Assembly: GCF_011764445.1 (NCBI RefSeq)
Contig: NZ_BLPG01000001.1
Coordinates: 5,022,001-5,086,000 of the forward strand
Direction of reading: 5' to 3'
Source: Phytohabitans rumicis
Lineage (GTDB): Bacteria; Actinomycetota; Actinomycetes; Mycobacteriales; Micromonosporaceae
Length of the DNA: 64,000 nucleotides
Position numbers and translations under genes: made by a program. Shown piece after piece: positions 13,807 through 22,749 of this stretch. The number at the start of each line of letters is the position of its first letter. The first letter of the stretch is position 1. A model generated the notes under the pieces. That model ran no database searches and was not told the DNA's origin. It worked only from the letters and a program-made list of their open reading frames with translations.

Positions 13807-15530
13807 ATCCAGCGGCCGCCGAGCCACATCCGGGCGGACCAGTCCTCGTACGGGATGACCTGGCCGACGTAGATCGGATAGAAGTACGCGAAGCAGACGG
13901 CCACGAGCAGCACGTACGCCCCGGCGATCACCGCACCTATCAACCGCCGGTCGACGGCCGTGTCGCCTGGTGGACCGCTGGCCACCGCCTCGTCCGAGGT
14001 GACCGCCGACCGGGCCGGCGTCATGATCGCGCCGAGCACGTAGACCACCGCGAGTATCAGGAACGGCTCGGCCGGCAGTGCGTAGAACGCGAACATCGTG
14101 CGGCCCTGAGTAGCGAAGTAGAACCAGGGCAGCAGCCCGGCCGCCACGCTGAGCAGGATCGCGGCGGCCCGCCAGTCGCGCCGGGCGATGCCGAACCAGG
14201 CCAGCGCGCCCAGCGCCGGGATGAACGACCACCACAGCAGCGGCGTACCGAGCAGCAGGATGTGCGACGCGCAGCTCGACGCCCCGCAGGTGCCGTCGGT
14301 GGACCAGTAGAAGGCGATCGGCCGGCCGAGCAGCAGCCACTGCCAAGGCCAGGACTGGTACTGGTGCTTGTCGTCCAAACCTTCGTGGAATCGGAACGCC
14401 TCGACGTGGTAGTGCCACAGGTTTCGCAACGCCCCGATGAACGGCGGCTCGCTGTGCCCGGTGTCGGCCAGCCAGTGCCGGAAGTACCCGTCGTCGGTGA
14501 CGAACCAGCCGGTCCAGCTCGCGAGGTAGGTGACCACGACGAGGACCCCGCACAGCACCAGCCAGCCGATCTCGCCGATGAACGTGTCCCGCCACGGGCG
14601 CCGTACGCCGGCCGAGCGCCGGGCGCCGACCTCCCACAGCACGATCAGCAGGCCGAACACCGGGACGAACCAGAGCGCGCTCCACTTGACGGCGAGCGCG
14701 CAGCCGAGGAGCACCGCCGCGAACAGGCGCCACCACGGCACGCCTACCGGCAGGCGGCCGGCGCGGCCGGGCACGTTGGGATCGAGCCCGTTCTCCAGGG
14801 CCTGCAGCCAGCGGTTGCGGCGGTGGTCGCGGTCCATGACCAGCGCGCCGAACGCGGCCAGGATGAAGAACATCAGGAAGATGTCGAGCAGCGCGATCCG
14901 GGACAGCACCAGGTGGAACCCGTCCAGCGCCATCAACAAGCCGGCCGCGCAGCCCAGCACCGTCGAGTGGAACATCCGGCGGGCGACCCGCACCAGGATC
15001 AGCACGGACAGCGTGCCGATCACGGCACCGGAGATCCGCCAGCCCCACTCGTTGTACCCGAGCACCTGCTCGCCGAGCGCGATCATCCACTTGCCGAGGG
15101 GCGGATGCACCACGTACGCCGGGCCGTTGCTTTTCTCGTCCCACTCGACACCGTGCTGGAGCAGGTCCCAGGCGTCGGTCGGGTAGTAAACCTCGTCGAA
15201 GATCAAGCCCTTGGGCTTGTTGAGGTTGACCAGGCGCAGGATGCCGGCGATCGCGACGATGACGGCGGTGGCCAGCCACGAGTACGGGTCGAGGCGCGCC
15301 TCGAACGGCAGCAGCCGGCGTCGCACCACGTCCGCGACGCCGCCAAGTTTCGACGCGCTGCCAGGCGTGTCGGCCGGGTTACGGTCGGCACCATCCTGAT
15401 CAGCGGCCCGCTGGGGCGCGATCTCCGGTGCCTCGGGGCTCGCTGTCTGCGCTGTCGCCGCGGGGGTCACCCCGCGATCGTAGGCTGCGGAGGCGCGTTC
15501 CGGCGCCCACTGCCCATCTGGTGGTGTCAT
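13803..15530 (-). CDS. pmt: Dolichyl-phosphate-mannose-type protein mannosyltransferase (GT39)
   Basis: A 575-residue membrane enzyme that moves mannose from polyprenyl-phosphate-mannose to Ser/Thr of secreted proteins. After a disordered N-terminus, the first helix is followed by the catalytic loop FDEVYYPTDAW (Asp-Glu pair) and HPPLGKWMIALGE, both diagnostic of the PMT family. About 10 further helices follow. Its stop codon and the P450 stop share the tetranucleotide CTAG. It is divergent from rsmI. Confidence 0.92.
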   Translation of the reverse strand: MTPPDGQWAPERASAAYDRGVTPAATAQTASPEAPEIAPQRAADQDGADRNPADTPGSASKLGGVADVVRRRLLPFEARLDPYSWLATAVIVAIAGILRLVNLNKPKGLIFDEVYYPTDAWDLLQHGVEWDEKSNGPAYVVHPPLGKWMIALGEQVLGYNEWGWRISGAVIGTLSVLILVRVARRMFHSTVLGCAAGLLMALDGFHLVLSRIALLDIFLMFFILAAFGALVMDRDHRRNRWLQALENGLDPNVPGRAGRLPVGVPWWRLFAAVLLGCALAVKWSALWFVPVFGLLIVLWEVGARRSAGVRRPWRDTFIGEIGWLVLCGVLVVVTYLASWTGWFVTDDGYFRHWLADTGHSEPPFIGALRNLWHYHVEAFRFHEGLDDKHQYQSWPWQWLLLGRPIAFYWSTDGTCGASSCASHILLLGTPLLWWSFIPALGALAWFGIARRDWRAAAILLSVAAGLLPWFYFATQGRTMFAFYALPAEPFLILAVVYVLGAIMTPARSAVTSDEAVASGPPGDTAVDRRLIGAVIAGAYVLLVAVCFAYFYPIYVGQVIPYEDWSARMWLGGRWI

Positions 15531-15551
15531 GAGTATCGATGAAAGGCCGGT

Positions 15552-16409
15552 GTGGTGGGCGAAAAGTCCGATACAGGGATGCTAGTGCTGGTCGGCGCGC
15601 CGCTCGGCAACATCGCTGATGCCTCCCTCCGTTTGCGTGACATCCTGACGACCGCCGACGTGGTGGCGGCCGAGGACACCCGCCGGCTGACCCGGCTCGC
15701 CCGCGACCTCGACGTCACCGTCGCCGGTCGGATCGTCTCCTACTTCGAGGGCAACGAGGAACGGCGTACCCCGGATCTGGTCGACGCACTCCTGGCCGGC
15801 GACACGGTCGCGCTGATCACCGACGGCGGCATGCCGAGCGTGTCGGACCCGGGCTACCGGCTGGTACGGGCCGCGCTCGACGCCGGCGTACCGGTGACCG
15901 CCGCTCCGGGACCCAGCGCCGTTACCACCGCGCTCGCGGTCTCCGGGCTGCCGGCGGACCGGTTCTGCTTCGAGGGGTTCCTGCCGCGGGCCGGTGGCGC
16001 CCGCCGGGGCCGGCTGCGCGCGCTGGCCGCCGAGGAGCGCACGCTGGTCTTCTTCGAGGCGCCGCACCGGGTGGCGGACAGCCTGGCCGACCTGGCGGAC
16101 GCGTTCGGCCTCGACCGGCCGGCGGCGCTGTGCCGCGAGCTGACGAAGACGTACGAGGAGATCGTGCGCCGCCCGCTGGGTGAGCTGGCGGCGTGGGCGG
16201 CGGCCCAGCCACCGCGCGGCGAGATCACCCTGGTGGTGGCGGGCGCGCAGGCGGTGCCGCGGGAGGCTCCGCCGGATGCCGAGTTGCGGTCCGCGGTGGC
16301 CGAGCGCGAGGCCGCCGGCATGTCACGGCGCGACGCCATCACGGCGGTGGCGACCGAGTACGGCCTACGCCGCCGCGACGTGTACAAGCTCGCGGTAGGC
16401 GGGGAGTAG
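15552..16409 (+). CDS. rsmI: 16S rRNA (cytidine-1402-2'-O)-methyltransferase
   Basis: A 285-residue tetrapyrrole-methylase-fold enzyme. LVLVGAPLGNIADASLR, AEDTRR, ISYFEGNEERRT-like VSYFEGNEE, ITDGGMPSVSDPGY and APGPSAVTTALAVSGLP are the RsmI signature blocks in order. It 2'-O-methylates C1402 in the ribosomal decoding centre. GTG 15552 is taken as start; ATG 15579 is possible. A palindromic repeat follows the stop. Confidence 0.95.
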   Translation: MVGEKSDTGMLVLVGAPLGNIADASLRLRDILTTADVVAAEDTRRLTRLARDLDVTVAGRIVSYFEGNEERRTPDLVDALLAGDTVALITDGGMPSVSDPGYRLVRAALDAGVPVTAAPGPSAVTTALAVSGLPADRFCFEGFLPRAGGARRGRLRALAAEERTLVFFEAPHRVADSLADLADAFGLDRPAALCRELTKTYEEIVRRPLGELAAWAAAQPPRGEITLVVAGAQAVPREAPPDAELRSAVAEREAAGMSRRDAITAVATEYGLRRRDVYKLAVGGE

Positions 16410-16423
16410 CCCCAAGATCGCGG

Positions 16424-16480
16424 TGATCAGGGAGTAGCTCCCTCGGCGCGCCGCGACACGCCCGAGCGGTTCCCTGATCA
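16424..16480. repeat. Palindromic repeat family B, copy 2
   Basis: The arms TGATCAGGGA and TCCCTGATCA flank 37 bases that include CTCCCTCGGCGC, shared with copy 1. It is preceded by AAGATCGCGG, as in copy 1, and followed by a run of GGGGC units (16482-16511). It lies between the convergent genes rsmI and the membrane protein. Confidence 0.8.
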
Positions 16481-16518
16481 ACGGGGCGGGACGGGGCGGG
16501 GCGGGGCGGGTTAGCGGG

Positions 16519-17667
16519 TTAGAAGGTGGCGGCTAGGAAGGCGACCGCCACCAGAACGGGGGCGGCTACCGAGAGGGCGGCGGCCTGGCGGCGGGCTCGG
16601 CGGGTTTCCAGCCGGAGGGCGCCGGTGGACCAGGCGATGCCGGCCCCGCACAGGAGGACCAGCGCCATGCCCAGGCCCCAGCGGAGGTGCAGGACGCTGG
16701 TGGCCGCGTCGACGTACGCCCGAGCGCTGTCGGCGGCGACCATGCGGGCGGCCACCGTGGTGCCGGCATCGCGCTGCTCGCCCACGCCGAGCAGGCGCAC
16801 CCGCTCGGCGGTGAACGCCCCGCTCGTCGCCGTGAACTCGCCCAGGCACCGCTGACCCACGCCGGCACCGGTGCACTCGGTCACCGTGGCGGTGCCGGTC
16901 TTGCCGTGCCCGACGGCCAGCCACAGCGGCTCGGCGCTCACCCACGCGAAGAACGTCGCCAGCAAGCCGAACACGAGCAGCGCTATCAACCCCGTCGCCG
17001 GCCGGCGGGGCGGCTTGGGCGGCCGGCCGGGCCGTACGCGCTGCGGCGGTCGGGCGGAGCCGCGCGGCATCTCCTGGACGGGCATCCAGAACGGCCGCTC
17101 GTCGTCGACGATCGCCACGACCCGCTCGGGTACGGCCAGCCGAACCGTCTCGCGTACCTCAAGCGCGGCGGTAACCGGCTCAGCGTGGGGCTCGGCGACG
17201 GGCTCGGCGTCGGCCGCCGGCTCGGGCGTGGTGGCAACGGGCTCGGCCGGCGCCTCGGGCGTGGGCTCGACGGCGGGCTCGGGCTCGACGGCGGTCTCGG
17301 ACTCGGGGGTGGGCGGCGCGGGTGCGGCCTCGGACGCCGACGCGGTCTCGGACACTGGCTCGGTCTCGGACACTGGCTCGGTCTCGGGCTCGGGCTCGGC
17401 TTCGGACGACGGCGAGTCGTCGCGTCGATCAAGGATTTCTGCGTCGATCAAGGGCAAAGGGTCGTGGATTGGAGATCGAACCACGACCGTTTGCCCTTGA
17501 TCGACGGGGAAGTCGGGCGCGGGCGCGCCCGCGGCGGGGGCGCGGGGGGCGCGGCGGGGGTGCGGGGACGGGGGCGAGGGGGTTGACTGCGGCGAACCGG
17601 GCCGCGGCTGCTGCCGGGTCACCCCGCCACCAGGCGCCGTCGGGCCCGTCCGTGGCCCACGGACCAC
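16519..17667 (-). CDS. Membrane protein of unknown function with a family A insert
   Basis: About 380 residues. The C-terminal half carries a membrane helix (TGLIALLVFGLLATFFAWVS), an outside domain with a Cys pair (VTECTGAG, GQRCLGEF) and two more helices. The middle is an acidic, Pro-rich, disordered-looking linker (repeats of SETEPV, EPEP). The N-terminal part includes a 28-codon insert made by a palindromic repeat (17422-17505: VDQGQT ... PLI ... ILDRR). The true start is uncertain. Another frame from ATG 17734 (MKVVTGSTPQPGDIHVP, later DGAWWRGD) looks more protein-like and would join through the C-rich run near 17520-17580 with two missing bases or one extra. Confidence 0.6.
   Translation of the reverse strand: MVRGPRTGPTAPGGGVTRQQPRPGSPQSTPSPPSPHPRRAPRAPAAGAPAPDFPVDQGQTVVVRSPIHDPLPLIDAEILDRRDDSPSSEAEPEPETEPVSETEPVSETASASEAAPAPPTPESETAVEPEPAVEPTPEAPAEPVATTPEPAADAEPVAEPHAEPVTAALEVRETVRLAVPERVVAIVDDERPFWMPVQEMPRGSARPPQRVRPGRPPKPPRRPATGLIALLVFGLLATFFAWVSAEPLWLAVGHGKTGTATVTECTGAGVGQRCLGEFTATSGAFTAERVRLLGVGEQRDAGTTVAARMVAADSARAYVDAATSVLHLRWGLGMALVLLCGAGIAWSTGALRLETRRARRQAAALSVAAPVLVAVAFLAATF
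17421..17508. repeat. Palindromic repeat family A, copy 2 (intragenic)
   Basis: Arms GCGTCGATCAAGGGCAAA and TTTGCCCTTGATCGACG surround a 15-base loop (gattggagatcgaac), with an extra outer half-unit CGTCGATCAAGGATTTC. Read on the minus strand it is open for 28 codons and lies within the linker of the membrane-protein gene. Confidence 0.85.
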
Positions 17668-17812
17668 CCGCCGGCGGGCCGTCGGGCACGTGAATATCGC
17701 CTGGTTGCGGCGTTGAACCGGTCACAACCTTCATTGGACAACGTAAAGGCGTGATGACCATGTAGCGCTCCGCGCGTGTCGGCCCATTAACCGGTCACTA
17801 CGCTTGTCCACC

Positions 17813-19603
17813 ATGAGTCACGTTCTCGCGGCGGTCGCCTGGCCGTACGCCAACGGCCCGCGCCACATCGGCCACGTCTCCGGTTTCGGGGTGCCCTCCG
17901 ACGTCTTCAGCCGGTACATGCGGATGGCGGGCCACGACGTACTCATGGTGTCGGGCACCGACGAGCATGGCACGCCGATCCAGGTGCAGGCGGACAAGGA
18001 GGGCGTGACGCCGCGCGAGCTGGCCGACCGCTACAACCGGGTGATCGTCGAGGACCTGCACGGGCTGGGCCTGTCGTACGACCTGTTCACGCGTACGACG
18101 ACCGGCAACCACTACCAGGTGGTGCAGGAGCTCTTCGAGGGGCTGCACCACAACGGATACATCGTGCCGAAGGTCACCATGGGCGCGATCTCCCCGTCGA
18201 CCGGCCGTACGCTGCCCGACCGCTACATCGAGGGCACCTGCCCGATCTGCGGGTACGACAGCGCGCGCGGCGACCAGTGCGACAACTGCGGCAACCAGCT
18301 CGACCCGGTCGACCTGATCAATCCGCGTTCGAAGATCAACGGCGAGACGCCCAAGTTCGTCGAGACCGAGCACTTCTTCCTGGACCTGCCGGCGTTCGCG
18401 CAGGCGCTCGGCAAGTGGCTGGACAGCCGCGACGGCTGGCGCCCCAACGTGCTGCGCTTCTCCAAGAACCTGCTCGACGACCTGCAGCCCCGGGCGATCA
18501 CCCGGGACCTGGAGTGGGGCGTGCCGATCCCGCTCGACGGCTGGCGCGACCGCAACGACAAGCGGATCTACGTCTGGTTCGACGCGGTGATCGGCTACCT
18601 GTCCGCCTCGATCGAGTGGGCCCGGCGGTCCGGCGACCCGGAGGCGTGGCGCAAGTGGTGGTCGCAGGACGACGCCGACGAGCGCGCCTACTACTTCATG
18701 GGCAAGGACAACATTGTCTTCCACTCGGTGATCTGGCCGGCGCTGCTGCTCGGGTACTCCGGCGAGGGTGACCGGGGCGGCGAGCCGGGGCGGCTGGGCC
18801 GGCTCAACCTGCCGACCGAGGTGGTCTCCAGCGAGTTCCTGACCATGGAGGGGCGCAAGTTCTCCTCGTCCCGGCAGGTCGTCATCTACGTGCGCGACTT
18901 CCTGGCCCGGTACGACGCGGACGCGCTGCGCTACTTCATCGCGGTGGCCGGCCCGGAGAGCCAGGACACCGACTTCACCTGGGCGGAGTTCCTGCGGCGC
19001 AACAACGACGAGTTGGTCGCCGGCTGGGGCAACCTGGTCAACCGGTCGATTTCGATGGCGGCGAAGAACTTCGGCGCGATCCCGGCGGCGGGCGAGCTGA
19101 CCGAGGCGGATCAAGCGCTGCTCGACTCGGCCAGGGCCGGCTTCGCCACCGTGGGCGGCCTGATCGAAAGGCACCGGCAGAAGCAGGCCATCGGCGAGGC
19201 GATGCGGGTGGTGGCCGACGCCAACAAGTACCTGTCCGACCAGGCGCCCTGGAAGATGAAGGACGACCTGGAGCGGATGGGCACGGTGCTGCACGTGGCG
19301 CTGCAGGCGGTCAGCGACTGCAACACGCTGCTTACGCCGTTCCTGCCGCACAGCGCGCAGAAGGTGCACGAGCTGCTCGGCGGGACCGGGGTGCACGCCC
19401 CGATGCCGTCCATCGTCGACGTCGAGGATCTGGACGGCGGCCCGGCGTACCCCATCTTGACCGGCGACTACGCGACCGGAACGCGCTGGGAGTCGGTGCC
19501 GGTGGAGGCCGGACGGCCGCTGGCACCGCCGAAGCCGGTGTTTCGCAAGCTGGATCCGTCGATCGTTGATGAGGAACTGGCCCGTCTCGGCGCGGGGGAG
19601 TAG
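17813..19603 (+). CDS. metG: Methionyl-tRNA synthetase
   Basis: A 596-residue class I synthetase. The HIGH motif is at residues 18-21 (PRHIGHVSG). A zinc site CPICG ... CDNCG follows near 147-165, then [12 protein letters not shown]. The KMSKS loop appears as KFSSSR, a variant usual for this MetG class. The C-terminal anticodon-binding helices include [11 protein letters not shown]. No C-terminal EMAP domain is present, so it is a short form. The ATG that begins [10 protein letters not shown] was chosen over an upstream TTG. Confidence 0.96.
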   Translation: MSHVLAAVAWPYANGPRHIGHVSGFGVPSDVFSRYMRMAGHDVLMVSGTDEHGTPIQVQADKEGVTPRELADRYNRVIVEDLHGLGLSYDLFTRTTTGNHYQVVQELFEGLHHNGYIVPKVTMGAISPSTGRTLPDRYIEGTCPICGYDSARGDQCDNCGNQLDPVDLINPRSKINGETPKFVETEHFFLDLPAFAQALGKWLDSRDGWRPNVLRFSKNLLDDLQPRAITRDLEWGVPIPLDGWRDRNDKRIYVWFDAVIGYLSASIEWARRSGDPEAWRKWWSQDDADERAYYFMGKDNIVFHSVIWPALLLGYSGEGDRGGEPGRLGRLNLPTEVVSSEFLTMEGRKFSSSRQVVIYVRDFLARYDADALRYFIAVAGPESQDTDFTWAEFLRRNNDELVAGWGNLVNRSISMAAKNFGAIPAAGELTEADQALLDSARAGFATVGGLIERHRQKQAIGEAMRVVADANKYLSDQAPWKMKDDLERMGTVLHVALQAVSDCNTLLTPFLPHSAQKVHELLGGTGVHAPMPSIVDVEDLDGGPAYPILTGDYATGTRWESVPVEAGRPLAPPKPVFRKLDPSIVDEELARLGAGE

Positions 19604-19639
19604 TAGCCAACGCGTCGTCGCTGCCCGAGACTGGCACGC

Positions 19640-21406
19640 GTGAAGGTGCCGCTGACGGGGATCGTCGCTCTGGCGTTCGCGGACGCCTCCATCGTCGCGC
19701 TGGCGCTGCCCGCGATCTACGCGCGTTTCGACACCACCATCGTCGGCGTGTCGTGGGTGCTGACCGGGTACGCCATCGCGGTCACCGTGGCGGCGCTGGC
19801 GGTCTTGGCGGGCCGCCGGTGGCTGCGGCCGGTGCCGCTGACCATGACGGGCCTGGGGCTCTTCGCCGCCGGCTCCACGTGGTGCGGCCTGTCCGGCTCG
19901 CTGGCCGAGCTGCTGGTCAGCCGGGTGGCGCAGGGCATCGGGGCGGCGGCCCTGCTGGCCGGCGCGCTGGAGCTGCTCTGCGCCGAGCTGGGCGGCGAGC
20001 GCGGCCGAGCCCTGTGGAGCGGCGCGGCGACCGCGGGCCTCGCCGTCGGGCCGGCCCTCGGCGGGGTGCTGACCCAGGCGTTCGACTGGCGGGTCATCTT
20101 CCTGGCCCAGGTGCCGGTGGCGCTGGTGGTGCTCGCGCTGCTGGCGGTCCGCCGCCCGCGGGCCGCGGTCGAGGCCGAGCCGGACAAGCCCGTCGACCGC
20201 CGGGCGATCTGGGCCACCACGGGGTACGTGACGCTCTTCGCCGGCCTGGTCGGCGCGCTCTTCCTCGGCGTACTCCTGCTGGTGGAGATCTGGCGCTACA
20301 GCCCGGTGGTGGCCGCGCTGGTGGTGATGGCCCTGCCGGCCGGGACGGTGCTGGCCGGGCGGCTGACCGCCGGCGCGGGCCCGGCCCTGCGCGTCGTCGC
20401 GGGGACGGTCGGGCTGAGCGCCGGGCTGCTCGGGCTGGCGTTCCTGCCGGCGGTCAGCGCCGCGTGGGCGGCGGTCGCGCTCTTCCTGTGCGGCGCCGGG
20501 TCGGGCGTCGTCGCGCGGGCGCTGTCGTCCGCGGCCCTGCCCAGCGTGCGCGCGGGCGGCGCGGTGGTGGCGGCCAAGCACGCCGGACTGGTGCTGGGCC
20601 TGGTGGTCATCGCGCCGCTGCTCGCCGGCTCGCTGACCGACAGTTCGCGCGATGCGGTGGTCACCGGCACCGGCGTGCTGCTCGACGCGCGCATGCCGGT
20701 GGACGACAAGCTGCGGCTCGCGCTGAGCGTGCGGGACACGTTCAACAGCGCGTCGCGCGGCTCCGTGCCGGACCTGGCCGCGGCGGTCGGCCAGACGGAC
20801 CGCAGCGCCGCGGCCACCGCCGTGGTCGAGGAGGTCGAGCGCCGGCTCACCGCGGTACTCACCCGGGCGTTCCGCCCGGCCTTCGCGGCCGCCGCGGGCC
20901 TGGCCATCCTCACGGTCCTGGCCGCCTTCGCGGTGCGGGGGCGCCCACGGGGGTACGCCAGGGCGCGCGCCACTCCGTTCGCGGCGATCGCGGCGTTGGT
21001 GCTGCTCGGCCCGGTGGTCCTCGGCGCGGAAGCCGCCGCCGGCGCGCGCGACTACGGCCGGTTCGCGGAGACCGATCCGTGCGCGGCGCCCGCCGACCCG
21101 TACCCCGGCGACGGCGTGGACGCGCTCGTGCAGCGGGTGGCGTACGGGGCGCTGCACGGCGCCGCGTGCGACCTGGGCATGTCCCGGGAGCGGTTCCTGC
21201 TGGCGCTCACCGGCCAGCCCGGGTTCGTCGACGACGTGGAGTGGGATCCGGTCAAGGTGGAGAAGGCCGTGCGGGCCGGCATCGACCGGGCGCTGGACGA
21301 CGTGGAGGAGCGCGGCGACGCGCCGGCCTTGACGATCACCCTGGTGCGCGAGGCGGTGCGCCGGATGCCGCTGGAGGAGATCCTGAAGCTCGTCGGGCTC
21401 AGGTGA
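19640..21406 (+). CDS. MFS transporter with unusual C-terminal domain
   Basis: A 588-residue protein with 12 or more helices. The first half has DHA-type features (TTIVGVSWVLTGYAI, RVAQGIGAAALLAGALELL). Between the later helices lies an approximately 80-residue soluble loop, and the last 125 residues form an outside or cytosolic domain (DPCAAPADPYPGDGVDALVQR ... DVEWDPVKVEKAV ... LEEILKLVGLR) not normally found in drug exporters. Substrate unknown. The GTG start lies 36 bases after metG. Its stop overlaps that of the convergent downstream gene. Confidence 0.75.
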   Translation: MKVPLTGIVALAFADASIVALALPAIYARFDTTIVGVSWVLTGYAIAVTVAALAVLAGRRWLRPVPLTMTGLGLFAAGSTWCGLSGSLAELLVSRVAQGIGAAALLAGALELLCAELGGERGRALWSGAATAGLAVGPALGGVLTQAFDWRVIFLAQVPVALVVLALLAVRRPRAAVEAEPDKPVDRRAIWATTGYVTLFAGLVGALFLGVLLLVEIWRYSPVVAALVVMALPAGTVLAGRLTAGAGPALRVVAGTVGLSAGLLGLAFLPAVSAAWAAVALFLCGAGSGVVARALSSAALPSVRAGGAVVAAKHAGLVLGLVVIAPLLAGSLTDSSRDAVVTGTGVLLDARMPVDDKLRLALSVRDTFNSASRGSVPDLAAAVGQTDRSAAATAVVEEVERRLTAVLTRAFRPAFAAAAGLAILTVLAAFAVRGRPRGYARARATPFAAIAALVLLGPVVLGAEAAAGARDYGRFAETDPCAAPADPYPGDGVDALVQRVAYGALHGAACDLGMSRERFLLALTGQPGFVDDVEWDPVKVEKAVRAGIDRALDDVEERGDAPALTITLVREAVRRMPLEEILKLVGLR

Positions 21407-22652
21407 GGACGTACTCGATGTCGACCATGCGGTGGTCGGTGATCTCGGCGGCGGGGGCCCACGCCTCGTAGATGCCGCGCTCGTAGCACTGCGCGCCGAG
21501 CGCGGCCACGCCGTCGGAGTCGGGGCGGCACATCCGCAGCCGGGTCCAGCCGGACTCCTGCCGCAGCACCATGCAGTCGACGCCGCGCCAGCGGGCGTAC
21601 GCGCCGCGCCGGCTGAGCGCCTCGACCGGGTAGCGGGCCGCCCGGGTCATCGCCAGCACCCGGAACTCGCCGGGCGGGTCGGCGACCGCCTCGTACTCCT
21701 GGCCCCGGTAGCGGCCGACCAACCGGGTCGACTTGTTCTTCTCGTCGCTCGGCACGTACTCCTGGTCGGGGGCGATGTCGGGCACGCCGGCCAGCAGGTG
21801 GCGCCACTGCGGCCCGACCATGCGCAGCCAGCCCCGCTGCTCCGGCTGGTACGTGTACAGCACCACCTCGGTGCCGTCCGGCGTGTACGCCAGCAGCGTG
21901 GCGTTGGCCGGCAGCGGCAGGTCGGCGAGGTCGGTGGTGACGAACTCGGGGATGATGTGCCGCCCGCTCGGGGTGAACCCGGTGCCCAGCACCGGCGGCC
22001 CGACGCGGTCGTGCGCCGGCATGCCGCCCAGCCCGCGGTGGTTGTCGCCGAGCGGGATCTCGAAGTCGTACAGGTCGGCGGCCCGCCAGCGCAGCGCGTA
22101 GATCACATCCGGGTTGTCGCGACCGGCGTCGGCGTCGGTGCGCAGCAGCGCCAGGTCGGCCGGCGTACGCAGGTGGGCGACGTCGTGCTCGCGATAGCAG
22201 AAGCCGTACGGCAGCCAGCCGCGCAGGTAGCCGGAGAGTTGGCGGGCCGACAGCACCTTGATCATGCGGGTGCCACGCCGGATCGCCGCGGTGCGCCGGA
22301 TCCCCGCGACGGTCGGGTCGTGCGCGTACGCCGGGGTCTGGCTCAGCGCGTGGATGTCGTGCCAGCCACGGGCCCGGTTGAGCGGGATCATCAGCGGCGC
22401 TTCGAGCACCTCGGCCGAGTCGCGCGCGCCCTGCACCGCGGTGACCTCGGTGACGTGGACGAACCGGTGCCACGCGAAGGCCGAGCCGGGCCGCGGGTTG
22501 CGCTGGAAGCCGTCCACCTCTTCGGTGCTGAACAGCTCGTAGGCGGCCCCGTGGGCGACCTCCTCGGCGGCGTACACCACGCCGTCGTGGGTCACCTGCA
22601 GCCCCGTGTCGGCGGCGCTGGGCGCCACCGATGCCGAGGGTGTGACCGTCAC
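21399..22652 (-). CDS. Conserved protein of unknown function
   Basis: A 417-residue soluble protein that I do not recognise. Codon use is strongly coding. It is rich in Tyr, Trp and Arg and has repeated strand-like segments (DGVVYAAEEVAHGAAYELF, GWLRMVGPQWRHLLAG, SGWTRLRMCRPDSDGV, and the tail DHRMVDIEYVLT). No signal peptide or membrane helix. The GTG start reading VTVTPSAS was chosen because it is the last plausible start before clearly non-coding sequence. It is divergent from tatD and its end overlaps the MFS gene by 8 bases. Confidence 0.65.
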   Translation of the reverse strand: MTVTPSASVAPSAADTGLQVTHDGVVYAAEEVAHGAAYELFSTEEVDGFQRNPRPGSAFAWHRFVHVTEVTAVQGARDSAEVLEAPLMIPLNRARGWHDIHALSQTPAYAHDPTVAGIRRTAAIRRGTRMIKVLSARQLSGYLRGWLPYGFCYREHDVAHLRTPADLALLRTDADAGRDNPDVIYALRWRAADLYDFEIPLGDNHRGLGGMPAHDRVGPPVLGTGFTPSGRHIIPEFVTTDLADLPLPANATLLAYTPDGTEVVLYTYQPEQRGWLRMVGPQWRHLLAGVPDIAPDQEYVPSDEKNKSTRLVGRYRGQEYEAVADPPGEFRVLAMTRAARYPVEALSRRGAYARWRGVDCMVLRQESGWTRLRMCRPDSDGVAALGAQCYERGIYEAWAPAAEITDHRMVDIEYVLT

Positions 22653-22749
22653 CCGCCTGACAATAGGCCGCGCCGCGTGCTCGCGGGTGAACGCAGGGTT
22701 ACACCTGGCTGTGACACCTCGCACGGCGCGCGTGCGATGCTGGGCGGCG

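Noticed and set aside
12448-15279. A 943-codon minus-strand frame across the P450 and mannosyltransferase genes
   Set aside because: The true mannosyltransferase motifs lie in a different minus-strand frame and the P450 is on the plus strand; this frame is composition-driven.
17798-21157. An 1119-codon open frame on the minus strand
   Set aside because: It lies opposite metG and the MFS gene, both clearly coding, and its product is Arg/Gly/Pro low complexity. High G+C keeps the opposite frame free of stops.
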